A stretch of DNA of 64,000 nt, from positions 29,804,441-29,868,440 of the forward strand of contig OX421506.1 of the NCBI GenBank assembly GCA_949126835.1. The letters run 5' to 3'. Origin of the DNA: Anisus vortex. Taxonomy: Eukaryota > Mollusca > Gastropoda > Planorbidae. The number at the start of each line of letters is the position of its first letter. Position 1 is the first letter of the stretch. The translations under genes were made by a program, and so were the position numbers. Below are positions 12,901-27,900 of the stretch, piece by piece. The notes under the pieces are model-generated. The model saw only the letters and a list, made by a program, of their open reading frames with translations, searched no databases and was not told where the DNA came from.

Positions 12901-15900
12901 TGTGCAGATCAAAATGCTCAAAAATTCAAAATCCTATAAGTTGTTACAGACATTCCTTCTAGATAGAAGATTATTACATCAACTAGGCCCAAAACTCCTG
13001 CAGGGATCGGTCGGCAGCAGGGATACAACACACGACGTGTCGGTTGACAGTCCGGTGAACTAACCGCACGACCAGCGGGCTTGTCATACATCTATACTGG
13101 TACGTGTATAATGTCTTTATGGCAGCCATACCAGTATAGAGGAAGCCCGAAGTTTTATTTCTGGATGTTTTTCACATATCTGGGTACTTGTAATTTTTCA
13201 TAGCCTTATTCTTACTGGCTCAGAAGCTTTTTTTAAGACCGTTGAATGGATTTTGACGCATAACCTACATTTAGACGTAAATAAACTTAAGATTTTTGAA
13301 GACATTCTTTTTCCTCTGACACTTTGGGTAACTTTAAAAATGAAAATATTGGCTCATAAAGTGTGTTGATTTTAAATTTTAATATCGTAATTTGGGTATC
13401 CAAATTGTAATGTATGTAATGTTATGGTCAACTTAATTTAAAAATTGCAAAACTTTTCATTGCCCGTATTTTTAAAAAATGTGTGTAACAGCATACTGAA
13501 GGTCACAAAAGCATAAAAATATGGTGAAATACGGCGAAATACAGGCAGGTACCCAGGTATGTTTTCAGTACTTGTGGCACACATACAATAATTTCAGAAA
13601 AAAAATAAAAAAATAAAAGGAGTTGAGGGCGTATTAACTTAATAACATAGTACATTAAAAAAAATAGAGAGAGTTTTCACAGCGCCTTATTTATAACAAA
13701 AAAAAACTGTTATAAACCCAGGGCAGTTTTCCAAACTCTCCCGACCCCTATGAACCCTGGCAGGAATTTGACAAAAAAAAATGGCTACTTACATCATTGT
13801 TTTCATCATAGCCACTGACTGCGTAAGGAAACATGAGGAATCTTCCTTTGTTGAAAGAGCTCGGGGCGCACTCATTGGTCTCAGCATCATGCTCTGATCC
13901 CCAATTGTGGCCTGGAGACAAAAGAATCAACATCAAGACATTACAGGGTTCTCACATTTTTTCTGTAAAAAATTCAAGGCTTTTCCCAGACTATTTCAAG
14001 GCTATAAGAGCCAAATTCCAGGCTGCTGGAACACGTTATTTGGAAAATGGTCACACGTCTCCTCCCCATAAGTGACCTAAATATTGCGTGAATGAGGTAT
14101 CATTCTTAAGGCTTGATCAGCGGGCGTTTATGGCGTATAAAATGGGATTGGCGTTTTTTGTCTGACCTTGATTTTTATAATAAATGTAGATATAAATATA
14201 GATTTAGATAAATTTACAGGCTGACGGGCTTTTTTCCAGGCTAAAATGACAATATTCAGGGTTGTCCAGGCCTTGACTTGTTTTTTTGAAACTCCAGACT
14301 TTTCCAGACTTTCCAGACTGTGTGAGAACCCTGACATTAACAACAACATTATCAGTAGATGATTGATGGCCGTTTGAAATTATTAAATATTTATGGGCCC
14401 AGAAGCTTATTTAAAAACAAAGATTAGTCTTCATCAAACGCAACTTTTGATAACTTACCAAATTCTGGATCAGCAGTAGGACAGCATGAAATAAAGCAAA
14501 GTAGAAAAAAAGAAAGTTACAAGTCTTATCTTCAGTACTAATCTGTTTTTTAATATGCGTACTTGTTAGCAGAAAAACACAAATTTTACATTTTTTTTAG
14601 AGAAATTTGTATGTTTCAAAATTGAGCTTAAATTTTAATCCTAAAAATATATTTGTATAAAGATTAATTAATTAAAAAAACTAAGATTTTTCATGTATGC
14701 AAAGAGATCCTCGACTAATATTCAAAATGGTTATATATTTTGGGATACAAGAGTTTAAACTGTTAAGTCTTAATATACATAGATAATTTTAAGAAAATAT
14801 ATCAACTTTTCTATTTCATAGAGTTCTATTTCTGCACAGAAGTAAGTGAAACAAAATGTCTTCTGCAATGTCTTAAATAAGTAAAAAAAATATGATGGGT
14901 TGTTGTTTTGCAAAAATTAGGCCCCTTTTGTTTAACAGGTTAAAGCTTAGATAAGAAGAAACCATCCAAAAAAAATAAAAATAAATTGCAAATGCAATAA
15001 TAAATTAAAGATTCTGATAACTTAATTTTAACAACTTTAAAACTAGATGTTTTTGATTAATGGTACATGGCATGAAAATAATATTTGATGACAGTAGAGA
15101 ATATAAACGACTATAATAAGATGGTCCACTTGCTTTAATATTTCCGTCGTTTGAGGAATTGAATGATTTCTTTTCGGAATTCCTTATTCCTTTTTGTTTT
15201 GCACACTTCTGTTTTATTTCATCGCTATGATTATCTCAATGAAAAATTAAAGTTGTATACAGTGGAAACCTTTAGGCAGCCATAGGAATCATTTAAGACA
15301 GCCTTATTGGCTGCGCACAAAAAAATAGAACATATAAGTTCTAAAAATAGAGCAAGTGGTCCATCTTATTATAGTCTTTGAGAGCATGAAGAATAAAAAC
15401 AAAAGAGCTCACCGTGGGCAGTAACTAAGACTGCTTCCTGTGTCAGCATGTTATATCCCTTTGTGTTCATGGTGGAGCTAAATCCAGTATTGTACACAGT
15501 TTTACTGCCACCTAAAACAAAAAATAAACAGCAAGCACATTGAAATAAATGCATATATTCAATAGGTTTTCTATTTTCATTTGTTGTTTCTTTAAAAAAA
15601 AGCTAAAATTAACCGTAAATATATGAATATTATTCAAAATTAAAAAACACAGTGCAAAAAAATAAATTTCAGTATAATTTTTTTTTGAATGGAGCGAGAA
15701 ATGTCTTACCCTGCTGGGAGCAGATTCCCCCAGAGGAGAACTTCCTGGGAGATGCTATATAGGCCAGGCCCAGCACGCCCCCGTCAAACTTCCGGTGAGT
15801 GAAAAGGTGGGCCAGACAGAAGTTGGTCAAGTCTTTATCTTGACCAAATTGCTGAGCGGGGAAAGCGTTTTTTTAAAAATTGATTAAGAGATACAAATAT

Positions 15901-18900
15901 ACAAATATTGTACAAATATACAAATATTGTACAAATATACAAATATTGTACAAATATACAAATATTGTACAAATATTGTACAAATATACAAATATTGTAC
16001 AAATATACAAATATTGTACAAATATACAAATATTGTACAAATATACAAATATTGTACAAATATACAAATATTGTATAAATATACAAATATTGTACAAATA
16101 AACAAATATTGTACAAATATAGCATTGTTTATAAAAATATTTTTTTATTCAAATATTTAGATTTTATGTCCAACTAAGATATTTTGTTTATTCTCGTAAA
16201 AGAAACAAAAAGGCTTAATTAGATAGATTAGAATTTTTATACAGACTCTTCTAAATATTTTTTTTTTTGTTAGATGAAATACTTGTGACCAAATCCATAC
16301 ATGTTTTTTAAAAAAAAACTTTTCAGAAGTATGTTAAAAATAAAGTAAAGTATCTCGTCTGACCAAATTGATCCATAGGGCCGGTGAAGCAGCATTCACC
16401 AGTTTCTATGGCCAAGGCATACTAGGGAATGTGTGGCCAGCTTAGGCTGCTTTTCTGGAATTATGATATCTAGCTGACTTTTTCTTTTACCTCTGCAACA
16501 GTTGGGCCAAGAGTTGCTGCCAAGTTCAGGGCTGTTGCTAGAACTCTATTGACCAGACCTTTTGTTCCCCCACCGGTTGCCTCACTATTTAGAGGATTCA
16601 CCCCTTTTACAGCGTAGCTATGTTGATGCCTGCGTGGCATTTTAAGCCAGCGAAAAACCTTAAATTCAAAATCGGCCTCCAAGTTAAAGAAAGCATGATG
16701 TGCGGTAATAAAAATAAACGAATGTCTACCTTTAGTAAATCACTGTTAGGCCAAAAGGTTCTATTCATGTTGTAATGTTTATCATTAGGCTTTGGGTCTG
16801 TGTATTCCGTATGGATCCTCATCTAAAAGACAGTTAAATGTATTTAGCAATCTTATCTTATACATTACAGACGCTATAAAGAAGATTATTGCATCCTACG
16901 CTCATCCGTGGTCTGAGTCTAGTCTTGCATTTTTATTAATGTTTTAAAAGATGTTAACCCTTTCAGACCGAGTTACTGAATATTAGGTAATCAATTTATT
17001 TCCTAAATGCCGAGTTACCGAATTTTAGGTAATTGGGACATAGTGCTAAAAATAACAGCCAATCATGGTCAAATATCGCATTTGCTGCATGATAGTCATT
17101 GCAAATGGTGGCTACCTTGAAGGATGGTCCATTTCAGTGTTTTTTTTGTGATATTTTTCTCAAATTGACCATGAAAAGATACGGGAAGGGGGCGTGTCCC
17201 CCAAACTCCTTGCTCTGTGGAATTTTCTACATGTTCTTGATGAAGAAGATACTTAATTTGACAAAACATACAGAATATATAAGGTAAGGCCCTTTCTTCC
17301 AAAGTTTCAACATCAAAACAATACTTTAGCCTTGATGAAGGTATGCTTAGGCTACTAACACTTTACTAACCCTTATGATTATCTTTTTTTTTTTGCCAGG
17401 GAGGTCAGGTATGGGGGCGAGTTAGCTTGGGGGGGGGGCCAGGTCTAGTAGGGTTAAGTTACTGGTTTTCCTGGTTTGTTCAGGCAACCCATTCCATGCC
17501 CGAATGCCACTCGAGAAGAAAGAGTACTAAGTATACCAAGTAAGCACAAATAACTTGATAGCATACATTTTTTTTCACCTATGCATAAAATACTAGTTAA
17601 AATACAAAAATAATATGATGTACAGAGGTATTTGTATTAGGTTTAAAGTGGCTTATTTCCCTTCAATGTGCTTTACTGAATATATATGAATATATTTTTT
17701 TTTATTTTAACTACAACCCACAAAGTACAATAAAAAAAAAAGTTTTGAATCGATATAAGCTAATGAATAGATTCATCCGATGTTTGTGACTACTTTGTGT
17801 TTTCTTGATGAATTCATTAGCCAAGGATGTTAATTTACAGGACTACACAAACAGCTCAGTACAAGGCAACATGTACAAACCTCTTTTATTTGAAAACCTA
17901 AGCCTGTGAGTTGCTGCTCTTCATTCCAAACAGTTTTTCTGAAAATTTTGTCCACTTTTTGCATTGTTTGAACCTGTAATGTCAATTAATGAAGCTAGCA
18001 ATTCCTGACATTTGGTTTCATATAAACAGTAAACATTAATTTGTAATTTTTGTAATCAACTTAATAATTTACAAAACTGAAATTTAAACTTTTAAGCAAC
18101 TTTATTTTCTAAGGTATTATTCTCCACTTTTTACAGATCACTAGACCAGAGGTCAGAAACCTACTAAATAGTTAGCCGTCTGATGAGGAAAGCCTCCCCC
18201 AGGTCCAGTAAAAAATTCGTAGTCGGCTACAGCAATGATGTGACATGTATTCAGTGCCCAGGGTGACCTCTTCTTCCTACTATGCCCTGGAGAATAAACA
18301 GCATTCAATTATTAATGAGTGTTTATATTTTAAAACGATCCAAACATTTTACTTACTTTCTTTAAATAAATATGACTACAGCGTTCTTACTCTAACCTCA
18401 TTTCAAAATTCCAAAACTCTGCCCAAATCTTTCCAAAATATACCAACAATTTTAAAAAACATATATATGCTGATACTAATAGGTACAAATTGTGTTAATC
18501 TTGACTAGTAGTGTATTTAGGAAGTCCAAATTGAAAACATTCTATTTATGGATTTTTTTCAGTACTCAAAGAAGTAATAAAAACAGATCTCGAATAACTA
18601 AAAAACAATTCATCCTCATATTATGTAATCAATCCTCTAACTCAAAACAATATATCTATCGCATCATAACAAGCTCTTTCAAGGAATCCCCAGGGTGCAA
18701 GACGAAGAGGTAGACCCAAGAAGCCTAAGAAAACCTGGCGGAGAGAAGTTGAAAAGGATGAGCAGTTGATTGGGAGAACTTGGAAGGAATTAGAGAAGAT
18801 AGTCAGAGACAGGACGACAAGGACAGAAATTGTTGATGGTCTATGCTCCACTAGGAGTTGATAATGGCGAAGAAGAAGACCATAACCACCAATGCAATTA

Positions 18901-21900
18901 TTACAACCTCAATAATAATATTTTTTTACCACTGTCAAATCCGTCGTTCTGCAAGTGCCTCTGTTCCGAGGACTTCTCAAGGGACGGCTTAAATTCTGGA
19001 TCATCTTCGGGATGTATGGCTCCGCAAACTTTTATACTGAAGACAACAAGGTTACACCAAAAGAAAAAATGGCTTAGAAAATCAATGTAAAATCTGATAG
19101 TAAATAATGATATAATTATTTTTTATTCATTGTGCACTTCTTAGTTCAAATAAATGGACATTTCAAGTGAGACAGTAGTGTTTTAAAACGTTTTTTCAAA
19201 TGCTACTTACGACTTGTTGGTCTCATTTAATTCAGGGTAAATGTTATCCCATTTTATGTCAGAGTGTCTGTACGCTATCATGGTATGGTTGTCTGATGGT
19301 GGTAAGTGACGCCATGAAGGCTGTCAGGATTTTAAAACAAAGTACCTTTCAATTTATACCTTTAGCATGCAGTGACATGATAAGCATAAAAATGATAACA
19401 TGTTCAATTATCTAAAAGAAAAAAATTCATTTTCTAATTTCCATTCATAGAATTCACATAATTAGCATCAGAGGCTACACTATTGAATGTGTGGACAACA
19501 ACAATTTGCCAGCAAATGTTAGCACAGGAACTGGAAAAAAAGTAGGCCTGGTTTTAACAGCCCATTGTTTCATTATTAAACTAAACCCCCCTTTAAACAA
19601 TTAGTATACCCATGTAATGTAATTGTTCTAATAGTTTCTTATATTTATTTGAGTTTGCGACATTAGATTAAAAAAAACAACTTAGTGGAACAGAGCTCTC
19701 ACTATCATCCTTACCTCCAAAGTGTAAATGTCATTTTTGTCATAGATATTTATGCCCCAGACATTGCCCTCTTGGTGAGCATCCACCTGTACAGACTCAT
19801 CATCTACAAAACACCAGGTTTTCATTTTAATTAACTTCACTTAGACAAACATGCGTTGAGCAAAAATGTGAGTTATAAGTGAAATTCAGGCACACCGCTG
19901 CTAGTTGGCCAAACAGCGAGCGCAACAAAATCCACTCAGCATTCCCACACCTCACGGATTGATTTGATATCCGAATATAATAATGAGCTACGAGCTTAGA
20001 TGTCAAACAAATTAAACCTGTATGTCAAAGTACGACTGTATATCAGTTTTTTTTCACAATTTTTAAATTTATAAATTAATTTGTGTCAATTGCATTATTT
20101 TTTCATTTTCAAATGTTACTAGTTAATGTCAGTCAATATAATATTGCAAAAATAATAGCATACAGAAGGTCATCATATTATGGTGGATTAAATGCTATGA
20201 CAGTTAAAATGTTTCTTCAACATCTTCAATTTGCTGTACATGTACTTGCATATGAATGTATTTTAATACACACATAAAATTTACATTATATACAAATATA
20301 CATGTACTACAGGTAGGTTGGGTGCTTAACAAACTACGGTGTATTTTTAGTTAAAAATGAAAACATCCTGTACTTTGCAATGAGGAAGTTCATTATTTTC
20401 TATCACAAGAAGATGTCAAAGATTGATAAGCTAGGAATAAAACCTGTTGCTGGAGATAAAAACAACATGGGCAACCAATATTATGTTAAACTGTTATTTC
20501 TCAAACGCTCTCAAGAATTTACCCGTCAGGTGTCCCGTGTAAAAGTCGTTTGGATTGACGTAAAGCGGAGAGGTCCTGCCATCTCTGTAGACAAGCTTGG
20601 CGGCAAAGTCTGAGGCGATCACTGGGGAGCCTGGGGTCAGCACCATGTTAAAATCCCTGAAAAAAATGACACAGCCATACAAGTGCTATACAAATGACAT
20701 AGCTGTTTTTTATTCAATCAGCACTAAAAAACAATTGTTTGACAGAATGACAAAGCCATTTGATACAATCAGCACTAACAATGATTGTTTGACAGAATGA
20801 CATATGCCATTTGATGCAATCAGCACTAAAAAAATGATTGTTTGACAGAATGACATAGCCTTTTGATGCAATCAGCACTAAAAAAATGATTGTTTGACAA
20901 AGCCATTTGATACAATCAGCACTAACAATGATTGTTTGACAGAATTACATAGCCATTTGATACAATCAGCACTAACAATGATTGTTTGACAGAATGACAT
21001 GGCCATTTGATGCAATCAGCACTAACAATGATTGTTGACAGAATGACATAGCCATTTGATGCAATCAGCACTAACAATGATTGTTTGACAGAATGACATA
21101 GCCATCTGATGCAATCAGCACTAACAATGATTGTTTGACAGAGAATGACTAAAAAATGATTGCTTTACAGGATTAAATTTTGCTTTGACATATCCCGACG
21201 GGATACTTACTGTATACATTGGTATCAACTTACCTTCCAAATGCTGAGAAAGAAACATCTTTGACAAATGTTTTCTGACCGTCAACACTTCTCTTCTTTC
21301 TAGATTTCACCTCTACATGTTTGAGAGTCTCAAAATAATGTAGCTGTTCATTCAGCTCAGCTAAATTGAAAACAAAAGGTTTGTGTGTACATTTAAGTCT
21401 AGAGTAGACAAACAAAATATCGAGAAGACAAAAAAATCGTAAGCCCAGATGAACTTTATATTTGACCCAAATTGATACTTTTGTAATGATTCTCAATATA
21501 TCATCTGTATTAAGTGCCCTCTAACCCAGGGGTTGGCAACCTTTTGCTAGCATGCCTACAGCCTAAAATGAATCGTTACAAAGTTTTATATTTAATACAA
21601 AATTAATGTGTATGTGATTATCAACATTCTCTTTATTTTCAATGTTTTATTACTAAACATTCACATAAAAAATGTATGGTAATTATTGTATTACAATTTG
21701 TTAGTTATGATGAGGATCTAACACCTGATAATATACATAATATACATGGACTGCTTGCTTTAGTTTTTTTTTTCTCTTTTTTTTCTTGTTTTGTAATTCC
21801 CGATTCTAAATAAAGTAGTTGCGATAGAAGTTCTGTTTTATTAAATTGCATTTTTTCGACTTTAAATGAATACTTGTTCTACTATTATTCCTATTATCAT

Positions 21901-24900
21901 TGACTATAATAAGATGGACAGCTTGCTCTATTTTTAGAGCTTGTATTCTTTTTCTGTGCGCATACAACACTGATCTATAAATGTTTCCGCTGTATACAAC
22001 TTTCAATTTTAATTTTACTTCAGAAAATCATAGCGATTAAATAAAACGGAACTGGTATAGAAACTACTTTATAGCAACTACTTTATTTAGAATCGGGAAT
22101 TCAGAAAATCAGTGTTTCAAGTCATCATATAGCAGAATTACTAAAGCAAGCGGTCGATGTATATTATAGTCTATGATAATATTAACTATATTTTTATCTC
22201 AGTTTAACTGAGATTTGTATGTGATTATCATCCGCTTTATTTGCATTTGCATTTATATCGAATACAATTTTATATTACTAAACATTCACATTATAAATGT
22301 ATGGTAATTACTGTATTACCAATATCATTTGTTAGTCATGATGAGGATCAAACACCTGATAATATTAACTATATTTTTATCTCAGTTTAACTGAGATATC
22401 CCTTATTGTTTTGTACACTGATAGTATAAATCTAGATAGTGAGTGTCCTTAAGTAGAATAAATGCGTAGTAATCATACAAACTGGGTAGCTAATGTAATG
22501 TTTGAAAATATACATATAAATTCTTTGGTCATATAATATTTATATAAGTTTCAAATACTTTTTACAAGTTGATCATTTCAAAGTTATAAATTGTAAGCAA
22601 TTTATTCTATTATTAAAGAAAAAAAAAAAAGAAACATTAGAAATATTAGCTCAAATAAAATGGGTTAATTATCTCCCTTTAATTAAAAATCTTTTGCACA
22701 TTGAGTCAATGAATCAACAGTGATGCAAAACAAGTTATGTTTTGTAATATAAAAAATATTATTGATTAATTATAAGCTCTTTTTACAATCCAACATTATG
22801 GTATTCATTAAAAGATTTAATTATTAGAGGATTAAAATAATTTACGTGAAACAGTTGTAAATAAAAACATTTCCTACATTAATTGTTTGTCCATTTAAGG
22901 AGGGAGTTTATAATTTAAACATAGTGTCATTAAATAAGTCTCTCATATTTATCAAATTAATAATACAAATAAATTTGTTTTAGAATTACTTATAATTATT
23001 TTTAATTAAAGAAGATGAGCATAAAAACTCTATTAAATGTAATTAGTCTGTATCAATTAATGAGCGGTCAAGTGTAAGTGACCTCTTTGTATGCTTAAAA
23101 CATCTTTCATATGTGATAAAATCTGTTCACAAGTGTAAGTTGAACTAAAAGCTGAAAGTAAAAGAGTGAAAGCCTCATCAGTTGAGAATAGCAGATGACT
23201 TTCCTAAGCAGTTTACTTCCCGATATTTTCCACAAATTGGCACATTTGGATGCCCATTTTTTTAATGTTTAAAATTCAACCTGCTGCAGTTTAAAATCGC
23301 CAATATTTCTCCACTTAAAAAAAAATTATCTACATCTAATAAGGTTGTAATAATATAAACCAGTTAGGCTTGATGTGGTATGAAAAAAAATAAACGAGTC
23401 CATCAATTTAAAAGTCTTGCCTTTGACTTGATTAGAAAACTCCGCTTTGAGTGCTTCGATGTACTTCTGAAAAAGCCCAACTTTCTATCTTAGTATAAGC
23501 CTTACTATAGGGATGTGTATCAGTTAAATGTTTTAAAATTGATTTTGCAGCAAGATATGTCCAGTTTCAATGCAAATCCATTCCAGTGGTGTTTGGAAAT
23601 GCTACTCACTGAAATGTGTTGCTATGTTATTCAGAAAAATTGACTTCAACAGTCAGTTTTTATAATTTAGAGCCGGAAAATGTATTTTTTTATCAATAAA
23701 AAAACACTCTTAGAGGTCTTTCCCGTGCCATTGAAAATTGCTTGGCACGCGTGCCTTAGGTTGCCGACCCCTGCTCTAACCTTTTATTGGGACAACAGAA
23801 GCTCTCTATTATAAATTTCTTGTTACAAGATGACAAATCTATTATTTAGATAAGAAGAGTTATTTCCATTTTTTTTAAAGATATTTTTATAAGGAGTGAT
23901 AGCTAAGGTAGATTTGTTGTAATTCAATGGTGTCCCTTTGTTGACAATAATTAAACATTAGAGGAATTTTATTTTTAAGACTGGGTTCTTTTTAAGAAGA
24001 AGAACTATAACTTTGTCTCAAAGTGTTGTTCGATAAGTACTGGTAAATCAAATTTTTTTACTTAAGGCTAAACCACACTATACTCAACTTGACTCAAGAA
24101 TCCCGTTTTGGCTGTAATCATGATTCAGCAAAAAACTAAAATCTTGTTTCAGAGCGAATCAGAAATACGCTGTTTCGCAATCACGTAAAACACAATTCAC
24201 AGAAAATCACAAATCACAATTTTAATTTCAAGAATCAAGAAAGTGTTTAGAGTGACTGTTCTTGTATTTTAACTAGGCTAATGATCACATGATCTAGTTT
24301 GCGCTTCCCATTGGCTGACACAGCTTGAATCAAGAATCATGTTTCTAAATTTTAGAGCATGTTCTAAATCTGTGAATCATCGCGAATCACTGCTGAAACT
24401 GATTCTGGTGAATCATGTTTCGCGCTATGCCACATTTGAAACGGGAAAATCATAGTGATTTTTTAATTGAATCGCTGCGAATCACGGATTTTGTTTCTAG
24501 TGTGGATTAGCCTTTAGAGTAAAGTTTAAATCTATGTACAGAGTAAAGTTTAAATATATGTACATAGTAAGCAATCCATGGTTTGCTAATATTTAAACAT
24601 TTCTTTTTCTGTGTAATGCTAGCATGCTAGCTACTCTTGTAAATTGTTTTTCTTTTTTTTTTAGGATTTAAAAATTTTGCTTATGGATTTGTATAATTTA
24701 TAAAAGATCTCTTAAATCTCTTAAATATAAATAAAAAGAATATCGTAAAGAGGATTGGTGTGCAAGAGAAAGTCTTTAATTGAAAGATTTAATAGTTTAA
24801 ATTGTTCCACACATAAGGTATCCAGAAAGTGAGTGAATGAAGTTTTTGTGTTGATAAACAAGAGACACAGCGTCACAAGGGTACTTGGATATTCAGTTGA

Positions 24901-27900
24901 GATGCGATGGTCCTTACGGTTGGATGGGATAGCAGTTGAGCTGTGTGGTCTTGAGATATGTAACTTTGTGAGATAGAAGACGTGGCTGTTTGCTGTACAC
25001 TGTACATTGAGTATACCAGAATAAAAACCAAGAGATTGCCATTTCTCTTTGTGTGCAATGGAGTTGCATGTTGCTACAGCATTGAAGTTTACTTATATTA
25101 AATTATAAGAAGGCCCCTGTTACATATTTAGGCTTATTTGAAGGCCTACAATTAACCCTTACAGTCCCGGTCGCGTATATATCCATCGACTTACTTCTTT
25201 GTCTCAGACCCAGACGCATATATTGTCATCTAAATACAACATCTCCTGGAACCCAGTCGCGTATATTTCCCTCAAGGAAGGGTGTCTATTTAAAGAACAA
25301 GATAAATGATTTGACCTTTCACCATTGTCTCAGGCAGAATATTTATTCCATAGCTGAATAGTTGAATTTCACTTCGCTTTTTAAAATATGAAAATTGACC
25401 AATTACTGAGTTTTTTGTGTGAAATTGAAAGTGTGGTCCTAACGGACGCTACCAAATTACCTTCCGTTAATATGGGCGTACATGTTGATAAGACTTTTTC
25501 TTATGAATTAATATTACGAATGAATGCAATTATTTTATGAATTAGATTATTGCAGATAGAGCAAAATAATTATCAACACCACAGATGCCTGAAGTGCAAA
25601 CATCAAATTGAACCAACAACAACTGGAAGAAGTATATAATTTCAAATATCTAGGAGCAGTAAAAGCATTGGTCTCCCAACAAAGCTCAGACATTACAGAG
25701 CCCTTGTCAGAATTATTGTTCTGTTTGGATGTGAGACATGGACGCTTCTATCAGCAATTGAAAACAAGTTGCAGGCGTTCGAAAATAAATGCATGAGAAA
25801 AATATTTAGAATCACCTTCGTAGAACACAGGACTAATGCGTGTGTGTGGGACAGAATATCCTCAATTGCAGGCCCTCAAGAAAACATTATGGCAACAATC
25901 AAACGGGGCAAACTGACATGATTCGGTCATGTGTTGTGGCACAATGGCCTGTCAAAAATAATCCTCAAGGGCACGGTGGAGGGTGAGCGTAGGAGAGGTC
26001 ATTAGCGGAGATGCTAGTTAGACAATGTAAAGAATTGGACAGGGCTGCAGTTGACTCAACAATTGACAACCGCTCAAGATAGGCAAAGGTGGAGAAAGTT
26101 GACTGCCAAAGTGTCCATTCACTCCCCGCAACAACCTCAACGGTCATGGGATTGATGATGGTGATGATTATGTTTCTAGCAATTTACTCTCTATGTGTTA
26201 TTATCAATTTTTACCATCAAAAAAGTAAAAAAATAATTTTGGAACCCTATCGATGTCTCAGCCATTCTGAAATAATGTCTGGGCCGTATGGAATAATTAG
26301 TAAAATAATGCCGGGACACAAGGTATACATAGCAGGAAAGTAGGTCGGTACAGGAAGGGTTAAAAAGAAACTGATAATAATCTGAATAAATAAAAAAACA
26401 GATTTCTACAGATGAAAAGCATTTTTGGGGGAATATTAACAACCCTGGACTAACATGAACCAAGAACATCTAGTTATATGTTTGATTTCATAAAAAAATT
26501 TTTTTCATTAAAATTAAACTGACGCTGAGCTTTCTGTAGAACAAAAAATGCTTTTAATTTAAAAGGCTAATCATGAAAAAGGTATGTAGGCTTTTTTATG
26601 CCTAGAATTAGTATTATAATATAGGCCCATTATTAAATTCAAATCAATAAGGCTATATATTTTCTGTATAGATCTCAGAAAGCTGATCACGGAACACTTT
26701 GATTTGTTAAAATCTGACAAATAATAAGAGAGTTATGTGTAATTAAAGACCGTACATTTTGACAGATTTGAAGAGAGCGAGTATAACACGAAGCGCTACA
26801 TATTACAGTTCCACTTTGTGTCACGCCAGTCGGAAGGTGTTTTGGTTGGGTTTTTTATTTATCCATTATTGTTTGCAAAATACTAACATTTTTGACACAA
26901 AAATAACATAAAATATAACATAAACTTTTTGTCCATACATATATTTTAAACTTTCATTCTCTCATACATAACAAATATGCATTACATTAAAAATGCAACG
27001 GCCTGTTAAAATCAACCACTGCAGTCTAACAGTGGAATTCCACGCTTTTGACATGGGGCTTTGGACATGCTACTATATAATATAATAGCTATAAAAAAAA
27101 CAATAAAAACTTCTTAAAAATTGTCTTCTGTTCTGTCATAAATTTCAATGGTTAAAAAAACGAGCAATAACAAAGACGGTAATTTTTGAAAAAAAAAGTT
27201 TTATTTTGTTCACACAAATTAGCCTAAAAGCCTAAATGGCTAAACCTTTTAATGTAATTAATGTTAATGTTGATATTCAATGATATATTTTATATGATAA
27301 TATGTCATTATGACAATTATGAATTATGTTGTTGTTATTTTATAGGCCTACCTTAAAAGTTATTGCTTTGCTAAATAAAAGGCCCCCAGACAAAATTAAA
27401 AGCCAAACTCAAAATATGTCTAATCTAATGTCTACTATTAACTATTAAGCCTACTAGAACAGTTAGGCTATTACTACTATCTTTGAAATCTTTTTTTGGG
27501 AATGGCCCGGAATGATTTCAAATTTCAAAGTCAAAGTATTCAAAATGAATCAAAATCGAATGACTCAAATGACTAGTATTTAGTAGTATTATTAGATCTA
27601 GATCTAGTCTAGTCTAGATCTAAAATCTAGTCACTAATTTATTTATTTATATACAATTATTCAACTATTAACTACAAATCCAAGTATAACATCTAAGACT
27701 AATACTTAATACTAAATACTAATACTAGTAATACTACTACATCTCTAAATTCTAAATCTAGTACCGACTTACTACTTAGTAATATTATTAGTAAGTAACT
27801 TAGGACTTCTAGACTTAGACGACTTATAGTTAGTGTCTTAGAGTGACTTAGACTTAGTTTAAATAGTTAAAATAGTCTAGTAGTCTAGACTCTAGGCGAC

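Noticed and set aside
15835..16160. Long open frames on both strands
   Set aside because: They come from the stop-free 19-bp repeat; the peptides are monotonous Tyr/Ile/Cys repeats.
24790..25120. Possible solo LTR (TGTTACA-like border, AATAAAAACC signal)
   Set aside because: No matching second border, no target duplication and no primer-binding site could be found.
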